Shown: one piece after another, positions 8,140 to 14,784 of the stretch
How positions within the stretch are numbered: position 1 is the first letter of the stretch
Layout: every line of letters begins with the position of its first letter
Notes under the pieces: generated by a model
What the model was told of the DNA's origin: nothing
Database searches by the model: none
What the model saw: only the letters and a program-made list of their open reading frames with translations
Program-made: the position numbers and the translations under genes
Assembly (NCBI GenBank): GCA_020852155.1
Contig: JADZBJ010000441.1
Coordinates: 1 to 29,311, forward strand
Direction of reading: 5' to 3'
Source: Saprospiraceae bacterium
Lineage (GTDB): Bacteria; Bacteroidota; Bacteroidia; Chitinophagales; Saprospiraceae
Length of the DNA: 29,311 nucleotides

Positions 8140-9174
8140 TTAAACGCTTTTTCTGTCAATCAGGAAAGAATACTGGTGCGTATTGCGCAAAGCCATACCT
8201 GTACCGCGAACAACGGCACGGAGAGGATCGTCAGCAATATGTACATTCAGCTTGGTCTTTTGCTCCAGGCGTTTGTCCAGACCGCGCAACAAGGCGCCGC
8301 CACCTGTCAGGTACAGGCCAGTACGATAAATGTCAGAAGCCAATTCAGGCGGAGTCAATTCGAGCGCTTTCAGAACGGCGTCTTCGATTTTGCTGATGCT
8401 CTTGTCGAGGGCATAAGCGTCTTCCTGATAGCTCACCTTGATTTGTTTCTGAATACCGGTCATCAGGTCGCGACCATTTACAGCATAATCCGCAGGCGGA
8501 TTCTCCAGTTCGTGCAAAGCAGAACCTGCATTGATTTTAATCTGTTCTGCTGTGCGCTCGCCGATCAGGATATTATGCTCGCGCTTCATGTAAATCATGA
8601 TATCGTTGGTCAGCTCGTCGCCCGCAATACGGATGGACTGGTCGCATACGATACCCGACAGCGCAATTACCGCAATTTCGGTTGTACCACCGCCAATGTC
8701 AATAATCATGTTACCCACCGGCTCTTCGATATTCAAACCGATACCCAGCGCAGCGGCCATAGGTTCGTGAATCAGATAGGTTTCTTTACTATCTACGTGG
8801 TCGGCTGAGTCGAAAACGGCGCGTTTTTCCACTTCTGTAATACCGCTAGGGATACAGATCACCATTTTCAGGTGGTTGAAAAAACTGCTGCGTTTGCCCA
8901 CCATTTTGATCATACTCTGAATCATGGCCTCAGCAGCCTGAAAGTCGGCAATAACGCCATCTTTCAACGGACGAACCGTTTTGATATTTTCGTGGGTCTT
9001 CTCGTGCATTTGCATGGCACGATGCCCCGCTGCTATGGTCACGCCTGTACGACGGTCAATGGCTACAATTGAAGGCTCATCCACTACCACCTGGTCATCC
9101 ACCATGATGAGCGTATTAGCAGTACCAAGGTCAACAGCTAATTCCTGCTTGAAAAACTTTAAAAAATTGAACAC
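8140..9174 (-). CDS. mreB: Rod shape-determining protein MreB (bacterial actin)
   Basis: A 344-residue actin-family ATPase that polymerises under the inner membrane and directs lateral wall synthesis. Visible motifs are phosphate-1 DLGTANT (15-21), the DIGGGTTE phosphate-2 loop (159-166) and the adenosine-binding TGGGALLRGL near 294-303. MVICIPSGITEVEKRAVFDSA is typical of MreB. The N-terminal MFNFLKFFKQ could serve as the amphipathic membrane-binding helix. Length agrees with the family. It is the first gene of mreB-mreC-mreD; its own upstream space contains a -7 box match. The ATG at 9172-9174 is the only start that keeps the N-terminal helix. Confidence 0.97.
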   Translation of the reverse strand: MFNFLKFFKQELAVDLGTANTLIMVDDQVVVDEPSIVAIDRRTGVTIAAGHRAMQMHEKTHENIKTVRPLKDGVIADFQAAEAMIQSMIKMVGKRSSFFNHLKMVICIPSGITEVEKRAVFDSADHVDSKETYLIHEPMAAALGIGLNIEEPVGNMIIDIGGGTTEIAVIALSGIVCDQSIRIAGDELTNDIMIYMKREHNILIGERTAEQIKINAGSALHELENPPADYAVNGRDLMTGIQKQIKVSYQEDAYALDKSISKIEDAVLKALELTPPELASDIYRTGLYLTGGGALLRGLDKRLEQKTKLNVHIADDPLRAVVRGTGMALRNTHQYSFLIDRKSV

Positions 9175-9237
9175 CTAAAACAAATTTGAAATGTGAGTCG
9201 GTTGGGAAGGGCATTGGGATTTACCCTGAAATTCGCG

Positions 9238-9245
9238 CAAAAATA
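9238..9245 (-). promoter_or_regulatory. Candidate -7 box TATTTTTG of mreBCD
   Basis: On the minus strand TATTTTTG is an exact TAnnTTTG match 63 bases before the mreB ATG. TTTTG lies 24 bases upstream of it (9270-9274 on the plus strand), a long but possible spacing. The remaining space up to 9380 holds only a weak short hairpin around CTGAT-GTT-ATCAG (9332-9344). Confidence 0.4.
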
Positions 9246-9380
9246 CGCAGGTTTTTGGGGAATAAGCTGCAAAACAGGCAGGCTTAATTTTAGAAATTTA
9301 GTATAAAATGACTATTTCATGTTATTTCTCCTGATGTTATCAGCCCCGGGAGGTTTTCCAACACGAAAAAAGTCGCTCAC

Positions 9381-9869
9381 CTACTCCATTTCAATCAATA
9401 ATTGACCTTTATCCACAGCAGCGCCTTGCTTCACCTGTATTGATTTAACAACGCCGTCGCCGGCAGATTTCAGGACATTTTCCATCTTCATCGCCTCCAG
9501 AATTAGCAAGGTATCACCCTTGCTAACGGCCTGACCAGGCTCTACTGCAATCTGCAAAACCAGGCCGGGCATAGGAGCCTTCACCGTATTTTGCTTGTGA
9601 CTGCCGCCGATACTCAGGCCAAGTTGCTGGATCAATCGCTCATAATGGTCTGCAATATGCACCTTGTACGCCTCCCCGTCAATCCGGAAAGTATAGGTGC
9701 GGTTTAGCGCATCGGCATCCACCAGCGTAGCCGTACAGGATTTGCCATCGCGCAACACATGAAATGAGCCGTCAGGGTTCATAGCGATGTCCAGTTGGCG
9801 GGCATCTGAGGGCTGGGCTTCCAGTTCATGGCGATCATTAACGCGGATGCGGAAAGGCTCGGTGTGCAT
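9381..9869 (-). CDS. Biotin carboxyl carrier protein (acyl-CoA carboxylase biotin subunit)
   Basis: A 162-residue protein with a biotinyl/lipoyl domain at about 92-162. The biotinylation motif is EAMKMEN at 125-131, with Lys128 as the expected biotinylated residue, and the domain opens with VKAPMPGLVLQIAVEPGQ. The N-terminal half (RTYTFRIDGEAYKVHIADHYERL) resembles the preceding region of propionyl-CoA/methylcrotonyl-CoA-type carboxylase carriers and decarboxylase gamma subunits rather than AccB. It would carry CO2 between a biotin carboxylase and a carboxyltransferase, neither of which is in the window, so the acyl-CoA substrate is unknown. Its 5' leader contains a variant of the AAAATTTTAACAAC sequence seen before the next two genes. 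Confidence 0.9.
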   Translation of the reverse strand: MHTEPFRIRVNDRHELEAQPSDARQLDIAMNPDGSFHVLRDGKSCTATLVDADALNRTYTFRIDGEAYKVHIADHYERLIQQLGLSIGGSHKQNTVKAPMPGLVLQIAVEPGQAVSKGDTLLILEAMKMENVLKSAGDGVVKSIQVKQGAAVDKGQLLIEME

Positions 9870-9877
9870 TTAAACCT

Positions 9878-9894
9878 GTTGTTTAAGAATTTTT
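9878..9894 (-). promoter_or_regulatory. Leader motif variant AAAATTCTTAAACAAC before the biotin carrier gene
   Basis: Read on the minus strand, this is a near copy of the 14-base AAAATTTTAACAAC found before the thioredoxin and merR genes, again just upstream of the ATG (8 bases). The rest of the 218-bp spacer to 10087 is AT-rich with two copies of AAATTTCAAATTTT (about 10037-10082) and no gene I can support. Confidence 0.35.
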
Positions 9895-10087
9895 GAAACG
9901 ATGGAGCGATAATTGAATGATTACCAACGATTTAAAATATTGATGCTGCTAAAATTAAACGCCTTCAATCAGAGCGCAAGACCAATAAGTCATCGCATTT
10001 TTTCAGGTAAAACCAATTCAACAGCAAAGCAACATCCTAACGCTTCAAATTTCAAATTTTACCTTTTAAATTTCAAATTTTCTTCGT

Positions 10088-10615
10088 TCAGTGTTTTGTT
10101 TTAGCCAGGACTCCATCGCCTAACGACTGGATTACCGACGGATTGGCAATACCGGTATGGCGTTCCAGAACGACGCCCTGAGGGTCCAGAAAAAGTATGG
10201 TTGGCAGCGTTTTTACTTCATAGATTGCAGCAATGGTTTGCCCGGCCTCTGAATCGAAATCTGTCCTGAAATTCAGAAAATTCATATTCAAATACCTGAA
10301 TACCTGCTCCTGTGTAAAAATTTCCTCTTCCATCACCTTGCAGGGCGCACACCACGAAGCGTAAAAGGTCACAAAAACAGGCTGCTGCTGCTGTTGTGCC
10401 ATCTCCAATACCGGGCGCAAACGCTGACTATCTAACCAGGCCACATCTTTCCCCTCCGAAGCAACAGGTACGGATACCGGCGATGCAACGACGGGCGACG
10501 TCGGGTGTGATTTATGTTGTTGTGGCGTTGGCGCAGGTATCTGCCGCGGAGCGCGACAGGACATGACCAGATTTACCCAAACGAGTAAAAACAAAAAAAG
10601 AGGGCGAAATATCAT
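10088..10615 (-). CDS. Thioredoxin-fold lipoprotein
   Basis: A 175-residue protein from the ATG at 10613-10615. This start gives a clear lipoprotein signal, MIFRPLFLFLLVWVNLVMSC, with Cys20 as lipidation site; the longer in-frame ORF up to 10738 would bury it and run through an inverted repeat. After a Pro/Gln/Ser-rich linker (21-55), a thioredoxin fold follows with FYASWCAPCK, the redox pair being Cys89 and Cys92, and the cis-Pro segment VKTLPTILFLDPQG. It resembles the thioredoxin/DsbD-gamma-like group (VMEEEIFTQEQVFRYLNMNF). Probably a periplasm-facing thiol reductase or oxidase, partner unknown. Transcribed in the same direction as merR, across the inverted repeat. Confidence 0.85.
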   Translation of the reverse strand: MIFRPLFLFLLVWVNLVMSCRAPRQIPAPTPQQHKSHPTSPVVASPVSVPVASEGKDVAWLDSQRLRPVLEMAQQQQQPVFVTFYASWCAPCKVMEEEIFTQEQVFRYLNMNFLNFRTDFDSEAGQTIAAIYEVKTLPTILFLDPQGVVLERHTGIANPSVIQSLGDGVLAKTKH

Positions 10616-10619
10616 CTCA

Positions 10620-10780
10620 GAGGTTGTTAAAATTTTCCTGCTGGATTCAAAAAGAGCAGATTTTGGCGATAGCCGATCCTTGTTTTCAGGGTGAAGCGGG
10701 GGGAGGCAGTCTGAAAAACAAGGGAAAGATGGCGGCAATAGATGCCTTTTTGAGCCCGTGAGGGAATTTTAAACAACCTC
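10620..10780. repeat. 161-bp long inverted repeat filling the trx-merR spacer
   Basis: Arms of 70 bp (10620-10689 and 10711-10780) around a 21-bp centre. The outer 20 bases agree at 17 positions (GAGGTTGTT...AAAA), a shared CAAAAAG follows, and the inner ends pair as CCTTGTTTTCAG with CCTTGTTTTTCAG; the middle of the arms has diverged. It begins 4 bases upstream of the thioredoxin ATG and ends immediately beside the merR stop codon. Termini share GAGGTTGTTTAAAA with the repeat at 23731-23744. It could be a MITE-like remnant or a long RNA hairpin. Confidence 0.65.
10623..10636 (-). promoter_or_regulatory. Leader motif AAAATTTTAACAAC before the thioredoxin gene
   Basis: On the minus strand this 14-mer ends 7 bases upstream of the chosen thioredoxin ATG. 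It is identical, base for base, to the sequence 5 bases upstream of the merR ATG (11707-11720). Possible roles are a translational leader, an operator or the conserved terminus of the inverted repeat it overlaps. Confidence 0.4.
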
Positions 10781-11701
10781 TCAGGCGGCGTTGGCTTCCG
10801 GCAACAGGCTGTGTTCCGTACGAACGCTTTCAATGAAGTTCAAAGTATCGTAAAGACCATTCAACAGCACCGCATTTTTCGGCAGTGAAACAGGCTGCGA
10901 GAATAATTGGACTCCGGTCAGCAAAAGTTTGCTGCCGACAGAGGTTTGTGCGGCATTGTCAATGTATGCCTGTACGGTTTGTTTATGCGGCGGCTCCTGT
11001 AAAATGGTGAATACATAATCGGGCCGCAGCGGCTGGCATACATCCCTGACATCATTCAGGCTGGTATTTGAACCCAGGTAGATGACGCGCTGCCGACGCG
11101 AACGCAGCAGGTATTGAACAAATAACAGGGTAAGTTCCTGATTTTCACCTTCCGGCGAGTACAACACGAACAGGCTTGCATCCTTGTTGATCTCGCAAGG
11201 CACCTGATCTATGGCTGAAATTATTTTTCGACGAATCAGGTTGGTCACAAATTTTTCATGCGCCGGACTGATGCTTCGTGTAATCCACAAAACGCTGAGC
11301 TTATCCAAAAACGGATAAATCAACTCAATCATCGTGCGCTCAAACCCGCTTTCAGACACATAAGTCACGAATATGCGCTCAAAGGCCGACTCGTCAAGGT
11401 TAATCATCGCCAGCGTGAGGGCATCAATTTGCGCGTTATGACTTTGATCGGCTGCCGTTAAATCAGCCACCAAACGAGCAATCTGATCAGGTGTCATTTC
11501 AGCGATTTTGCTGATTTTGAAGCCCTTACGATTCAATACTGCGACGTTCAATAATTGTCGCAAGTGCTCATCCGTGTAGTATCGAATGTTGGTGGCCGTG
11601 CGTGACGGGATAACCAGGTGATAGCGCTGCTCCCATATCCTGATGGTGTGCGCTTTTATCCCCGTGAGTTTTTCCAGATCCCGAATAGCGTAGATGGCCA
11701 T
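10781..11701 (-). CDS. MerR-family regulator with degenerate B12-binding-like C-terminal domain
   Basis: A 306-residue protein. Residues 1-70 are a MerR winged helix (YAIRDLEKLTGIKAHTIRIWEQRY...IRYYTDEHL). Residues 85-165 form a four-helix region like the B12-binding cap, with Trp139 and His148. Residues 175-295 form a Rossmann-like half (SLFVLYSPEGENQELTLLFV...RVIYLGSNTSLNDV). This is the CarH/LitR architecture, whose members sense light through cobalamin. In CarH the lower ligand is the His of a GERHEIG-like motif; here the matching stretch is GENQELT, with Gln188 in that place, so canonical cobalamin ligation is doubtful. Similar proteins in Bacteroidota often sit near carotenoid genes, but none are here. 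It has its own promoter match upstream. Confidence 0.88.
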   Translation of the reverse strand: MAIYAIRDLEKLTGIKAHTIRIWEQRYHLVIPSRTATNIRYYTDEHLRQLLNVAVLNRKGFKISKIAEMTPDQIARLVADLTAADQSHNAQIDALTLAMINLDESAFERIFVTYVSESGFERTMIELIYPFLDKLSVLWITRSISPAHEKFVTNLIRRKIISAIDQVPCEINKDASLFVLYSPEGENQELTLLFVQYLLRSRRQRVIYLGSNTSLNDVRDVCQPLRPDYVFTILQEPPHKQTVQAYIDNAAQTSVGSKLLLTGVQLFSQPVSLPKNAVLLNGLYDTLNFIESVRTEHSLLPEANAA

Positions 11702-11706
11702 TAGCC

Positions 11707-11720
11707 GTTGTTAAAATTTT
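11707..11720 (-). promoter_or_regulatory. Leader motif AAAATTTTAACAAC before merR
   Basis: Identical to the 14-mer at 10623-10636 and placed almost the same distance from the ATG (5 bases). Given the -7 box at 11726-11733, the transcript would start near the first bases of this motif, making it the very 5' end of the mRNA. Confidence 0.4.
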
Positions 11721-11725
11721 GGATA

Positions 11726-11759
11726 CAAAAGTAATACTTGTTAATAGTTTGGCTGCAAA
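11726..11759 (-). promoter_or_regulatory. Promoter of merR (TTTTG-N22-TACTTTTG)
   Basis: On the minus strand TACTTTTG (11726-11733) is an exact TAnnTTTG box, with TTTTG 22 bases upstream (11756-11760). This is within the range reported for Flavobacteria. The box lies 24 bases before the merR ATG. Confidence 0.55.
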
Positions 11760-11760
11760 A

Positions 11761-12004
11761 GTGAAAAACTATTCAACAGCATAAAAAGTTTAGAGGCATA
11801 AAATACGTTATTTCTTAAACAGCATTCAGCAGCGCGAAAAAGTTAAATCTGCACAAGAAGTTGCTTTAAAAAATATCGTCTTGCGAAGAATACCGTTTAA
11901 TGGGTAAAAAAAAGATAGAAACGGAACGGTTTTTGTCCGTATAAAAGACGAAGCGGCACAAAATCTCCCTCCGAACGCCGTTTTCTGAAATTAACACCCG
12001 TTTT
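11761..12004. other. Divergent spacer between merR and the small ORF, no gene seen
   Basis: AT-rich sequence without a supported gene. Minus-strand ORFs here lack family features and mirror other frames. One small stem, ACGGA...TCCGT, lies near 11919-11938. Together with the promoters on both sides it makes up the 359-bp spacer 11702-12060. Confidence 0.5.
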
Positions 12005-12005
12005 C

Positions 12006-12035
12006 TTGCGTTAGTGTAAAAAGACGGTACCTTTA
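12006..12035 (+). promoter_or_regulatory. Promoter of the small ORF (TTG-N19-TACCTTTA)
   Basis: TTG at 12006-12008 and TACCTTTA at 12028-12035 are separated by 19 bases, the classical Bacteroidota spacing; only the last base of the -7 box departs from TAnnTTTG. It sits 25 bases upstream of the ATG at 12061 and, with the terminator at 12297, frames a short single-gene transcript. Confidence 0.55.
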
Positions 12036-12060
12036 CCATCATTTTCATTCTGTTCGTCAC

Positions 12061-12267
12061 ATGATTTTTCAGTTCGGCAAGAAGAAAAACGACCTCGACA
12101 CGAAGGACCAGGATCGGAAAAAACGCTCACTTGATGAGATTGAATCCGATCTCACGGTTTTGGGCAAGTCAGAAATGACGAAGTTGGGGGGCGGAAAAGA
12201 CTCCACAAAACCATTTACGGACTTCCCCGACCTGCGCGACAGCCTCGGCGGGACCATTCCTCTTTAA
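12061..12267 (+). CDS. Small 68-residue protein, GG-leader-like peptide precursor candidate
   Basis: The peptide has a charged N-terminal half (FGKKKNDLDTKDQDRKKRSLDEIE) and a centre LTVLGKSEMTKLGGG (31-45). The pattern L..SEM..L.GG resembles the double-glycine leader of Bacteroidota natural-product precursors (the TIGR04149-like group). After GG come 23-24 residues, KDSTKPFTDFPDLRDSLGGT and a few more, rich in Asp, Thr and Pro. It has no signal peptide, no membrane segment and no cysteine. No maturation enzyme, ATP-grasp ligase or peptidase-containing ABC transporter is nearby, so the precursor idea is inference. The gene is supported by its own promoter match and a strong terminator, which a random ORF would not have. 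Otherwise unrecognised. Confidence 0.65.
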   Translation: MIFQFGKKKNDLDTKDQDRKKRSLDEIESDLTVLGKSEMTKLGGGKDSTKPFTDFPDLRDSLGGTIPL

Positions 12268-12296
12268 CATCTCATCCACGCATCGGTTACAGCCAT

Positions 12297-12339
12297 AAGC
12301 GGAAATCAGGCATCATTAGCCTGGTTTCCGCTTTTTTAG
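12297..12339 (+). terminator. Intrinsic terminator of the small ORF
   Basis: A 15-bp stem, AAGCGGAAATCAGGC (12297-12311) with GCCTGGTTTCCGCTT (12319-12333) including one G-T pair, a 7-base loop, and a run of T through 12337. It is 29 bases downstream of the stop codon. Confidence 0.85.
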
Positions 12340-12370
12340 TGCCCGGATTTTCATCCATTTCAGAAAAAAT

Positions 12371-12399
12371 TGTCATCCTGAACGCAGTGAAGGATGACA
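12371..12399. repeat. Inverted repeat TGTCATCCT...AGGATGACA
   Basis: A 9-bp perfect stem with an 11-base loop (GAACGCAGTGA). The wording TCATCCTGAACGCAGTGAAGG resembles a short element scattered in intergenic space of many bacterial genomes. No T-tract follows, so it is not an obvious terminator. Confidence 0.6.
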
Positions 12400-12462
12400 A
12401 ACCGTGTGTTTTTATTGCAAATTATTGATTTACAATAAATTAATAAATTTTCGTAAATACTT

Positions 12463-12519
12463 ACACCCATTTCCGATGTGGCAGCAGCATTCATTGGTCG
12501 CCATATCGGAAATGGATGT
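12463..12519. repeat. Imperfect 20-bp inverted repeat around CCATTTCCGAT
   Basis: ACA-C-CCATTTCCGATGTGGC (12463-12482) pairs with GCCATATCGGAAATGG-A-TGT (12500-12519) with one G-T pair and one mismatch, leaving a 17-base loop. The flanks are AT-rich. It lies between the small-ORF terminator and the nadB stop codon and has no T-tract in the right place for nadB. Confidence 0.6.
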
Positions 12520-12545
12520 TATAACTTATGAGACACCCTTAATTT

Positions 12546-12600
12546 CCTGATTTTCAAGGATTTACAGTCACAAGTCATTCAAAACCACTTTGGGTTGACT
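12546..12600 (+). repeat. Dispersed intergenic element, copy A
   Basis: It runs CCTGATTTTCAAGGATTTAC, then a variable spacer, then TTCA and AAACCACTTTGGGTTGACT. The same order is found on the minus strand at 19669-19765 and on the plus strand at 26992-27076, with core-only copies at 23735-23760 and 26961-26984. This copy lies beyond the nadB 3' end. Confidence 0.7.
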
Positions 12601-12619
12601 ATTGGTGTTATAAACCGCT

Positions 12620-14227
12620 TTAAAGCACCGAATGTTCGATAAACGGCAATTGATCGGGATAATCCGTTGTGAAATGCAATCCGCGGCTCTCGCGACGATG
12701 CGAAGCAGAACGCGTGATGAGGTAAGCCACTGTAATCAGGTTGCGCAATTCCATGAGCTGCGGGCTGACTGCGGTCGTGCGATATAATTCCTCGGTTTCT
12801 TTATACAGCAGGTACAAGCGATCGAGCGCGCGCTGACAACGCACATTGGAGCGCACAATACCGACATAATATGACATGATTTCACGCAGTTCTTTCATCC
12901 CCTGCGTGATTAACACCATTTCTTTCGGGTCGGTTGTGCCTTCGGCATTCCAGTCTGGAATACCATCCTGAAACGACCATCCCTCCAATTTTTCATCAAT
13001 ATCATGCGCAATACGGTCGGCAAAAACCAGCGCCTCCAGCAATGAATTCGATGCCAGTCGGTTAGCGCCATGCAGCCCTGTACTGCTGCATTCGCCCGCA
13101 GCATACAACCTGTGGATACTGCTTCGGCCATGATCGTCCACTTTAATACCGCCGCACATATAATGGCAGGCCGGCACGACCGGAATCATATTCACCATCG
13201 GATCTATGCCGATGCTGAGGCATTTTTCATAAATAGTCGGAAAATGCGCCACGAAATCATCCTTATCCAGGTGACGGCAATCCAGATACATGCAGTCCGT
13301 ACCGCGTTTTTTCATTTCAGAGTCAATGGCGCGCGCTACAATGTCACGCGGCGCCAGGGAAAGCCTCGGGTCGTAATGTTGCATAAACTCTTCGCCTTCC
13401 GCCGTTTTCAGGATGCCGCCATGACCACGTACGGCCTCGGACACCAGAAACGATGGATTTTCACCCGCCGGGTTATATAAAGAGGTCGGGTGGAACTGCA
13501 TGAACTCCATATTTTCCACGCGGCCTTTTGCGCGGTAGGTCATGGCCACGCCATCGCCGGTAGCGATGACCGGATTGGTCGTGGATTTATACACTTGTCC
13601 ACCGCCGCCTGTGCATAAAATGGTGACGCGCGACAGCAAAGTGTCTATTTCTCCGTTTTCCTTGTTGAGCGCATAACAACCGTAGCATTCAATATCGGGC
13701 GTGACGCGAATAATCATCCTGCCCAGGTGGTGCTGCGTAATCAGGTCGAGCGCGTAATAATGTTCGAGCACTTTAATGTTCGGGTACTTGGCGGCCTCTT
13801 CCATCAGGGTGCGCTGAATTTCCCAGCCAGTCAAATCCTTATAATGTAAAATACGGTGCTCGGAGTGTCCGCCTTCGCGGGCCAGGTCGTATTCCGTCGA
13901 GTTTTTTTCCTTGTCAAATCTCGCGCCCCATTCAATGATTTCGCGAACGCGCTCGGGGCCTTCTTCCACCACAATTTTCACAATATCCGTTTTGCAAAGT
14001 CCGTCGCCGGCATCGAGCGTATCGGCAATATGCTTGTCAAAATTGTCTTTTTCCAAATCCCAGACGGCAGCCACGCCGCCTTGTGCATAACGGGTGTTGC
14101 TTTCGCCCTCAACGGTCTTGGTGAGGACAAGAATACTGCGGTCTTTGTGTTTGCGGGCGGCCTTGATGGCAAATGTCAATCCGGCAATGCCAGAGCCTAA
14201 AACGAGAATGTCCGATTGAAGGCGCAT
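12620..14227 (-). CDS. nadB: L-aspartate oxidase NadB
   Basis: A 535-residue FAD enzyme that oxidises L-aspartate to iminoaspartate, the first step of de novo NAD synthesis, before quinolinate synthase NadA. FAD-binding GSGIAG is at 11-16, followed by NTRYAQGGVAAV, the substrate-loop region HSEHRILHYKDLTGWEI, QFHPTSLY, and RLYAAGECSSTGLHGANRLASNSLLEALVF. Near the C-terminus is SASHRRESRGLHFTTDYP, the family's HRREsRG.H signature. Length matches full-length NadB. NadA and NadC are not adjacent. Its ATG is 25 bases downstream of the DUF4199-like gene, so the two may be cotranscribed. Confidence 0.96.
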   Translation of the reverse strand: MRLQSDILVLGSGIAGLTFAIKAARKHKDRSILVLTKTVEGESNTRYAQGGVAAVWDLEKDNFDKHIADTLDAGDGLCKTDIVKIVVEEGPERVREIIEWGARFDKEKNSTEYDLAREGGHSEHRILHYKDLTGWEIQRTLMEEAAKYPNIKVLEHYYALDLITQHHLGRMIIRVTPDIECYGCYALNKENGEIDTLLSRVTILCTGGGGQVYKSTTNPVIATGDGVAMTYRAKGRVENMEFMQFHPTSLYNPAGENPSFLVSEAVRGHGGILKTAEGEEFMQHYDPRLSLAPRDIVARAIDSEMKKRGTDCMYLDCRHLDKDDFVAHFPTIYEKCLSIGIDPMVNMIPVVPACHYMCGGIKVDDHGRSSIHRLYAAGECSSTGLHGANRLASNSLLEALVFADRIAHDIDEKLEGWSFQDGIPDWNAEGTTDPKEMVLITQGMKELREIMSYYVGIVRSNVRCQRALDRLYLLYKETEELYRTTAVSPQLMELRNLITVAYLITRSASHRRESRGLHFTTDYPDQLPFIEHSVL

Positions 14228-14252
14228 GTGGGTTAATGTGGTGATGTGAGAA

Positions 14253-14780
14253 TTATTTTTTTGCGGTTGAGCGCACTACAAAGGCTACTCCTGCTGCCAG
14301 GGCAAATCCGCCCAGTGCGCCAATGAACATTCGGGTGATGACCGGGCCAAGCGGCTGAGGCATCGGATTTTTTATAGCGTTTTCGATTTCAAGCATGCGC
14401 TCGCGATATTGATTGGCTTGTTGAGGGTCGCCGAGTCCTGCGTTCAGTTGTTCCTGCAATACCTTCATTTCCATCTGCATTTCCGTAACGAGCAAAGAAG
14501 GATACGCCAGATGAAGGCCATAATAAAACAACCAGTAGCCCAGATTTATCAAAACGAAGACTAAAAAAGGCGTGCGTACAATGGCCCTGAAATCTCGTTC
14601 AACACCGAATTCGGCGCAATCTTCCAGGGTAGCCTTGTACATAAAAACAAGGTAAATGATCATACTGGCCCATTGCAGGCCGGGATGGAAAAAATTTTCG
14701 GCTTTCGAAAAGTACAGCACCGCAAAAAAGGCGACGACGGCAACTGCCCCCAAAAGGCCGTAACGTAAAGATGGTTGCAT
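14253..14780 (-). CDS. DUF4199-like four-helix membrane protein
   Basis: A 175-residue protein with hydrophobic stretches at about 5-24 (RYGLLGAVAVVAFFAVLYF), 36-50, 69-92 (TPFLVFVLINLGYWLFYYGL) and 148-170 (MFIGALGGFALAAGVAFVV). Between the third and fourth is a Met/Gln/Glu-rich helical segment (TEMQMEMKVLQEQLNAGL...RERMLEIENAI). This is the layout of DUF4199 proteins, which are common in Bacteroidota and have no assigned function. The residues DFRAIVRTPFLVFV (the family often has 'F..G...G...G' further on) agree only loosely, so the family assignment is moderate. Upstream lies the GTGGTTAGTG inverted repeat; downstream nadB follows after 25 bases. Confidence 0.7.
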   Translation of the reverse strand: MQPSLRYGLLGAVAVVAFFAVLYFSKAENFFHPGLQWASMIIYLVFMYKATLEDCAEFGVERDFRAIVRTPFLVFVLINLGYWLFYYGLHLAYPSLLVTEMQMEMKVLQEQLNAGLGDPQQANQYRERMLEIENAIKNPMPQPLGPVITRMFIGALGGFALAAGVAFVVRSTAKK

Positions 14781-14784
14781 TAAA

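Noticed and set aside
9913..10104. 63-codon plus-strand ORF between the biotin carrier and the thioredoxin gene
   Set aside because: Composition comes from AT-rich AAATTTCAAATTTT repeats, and its end overlaps the thioredoxin gene.
10616..10738. 41-residue N-terminal extension of the thioredoxin-fold lipoprotein
   Set aside because: It would hide the lipoprotein signal inside the protein and is encoded in the inverted repeat; start placed at 10615.
11866..12060. 64-codon minus-strand ORF in the merR spacer
   Set aside because: Basic, low-information sequence with no family features, and it runs against a promoter pair that drives the plus-strand small gene.
12061..12267. Small ORF as a classical microviridin-type graspetide precursor
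   Set aside because: The leader PFFARFL motif and TxKYPSD core are absent and there is no ATP-grasp ligase next to it; only the GG-leader likeness is kept.
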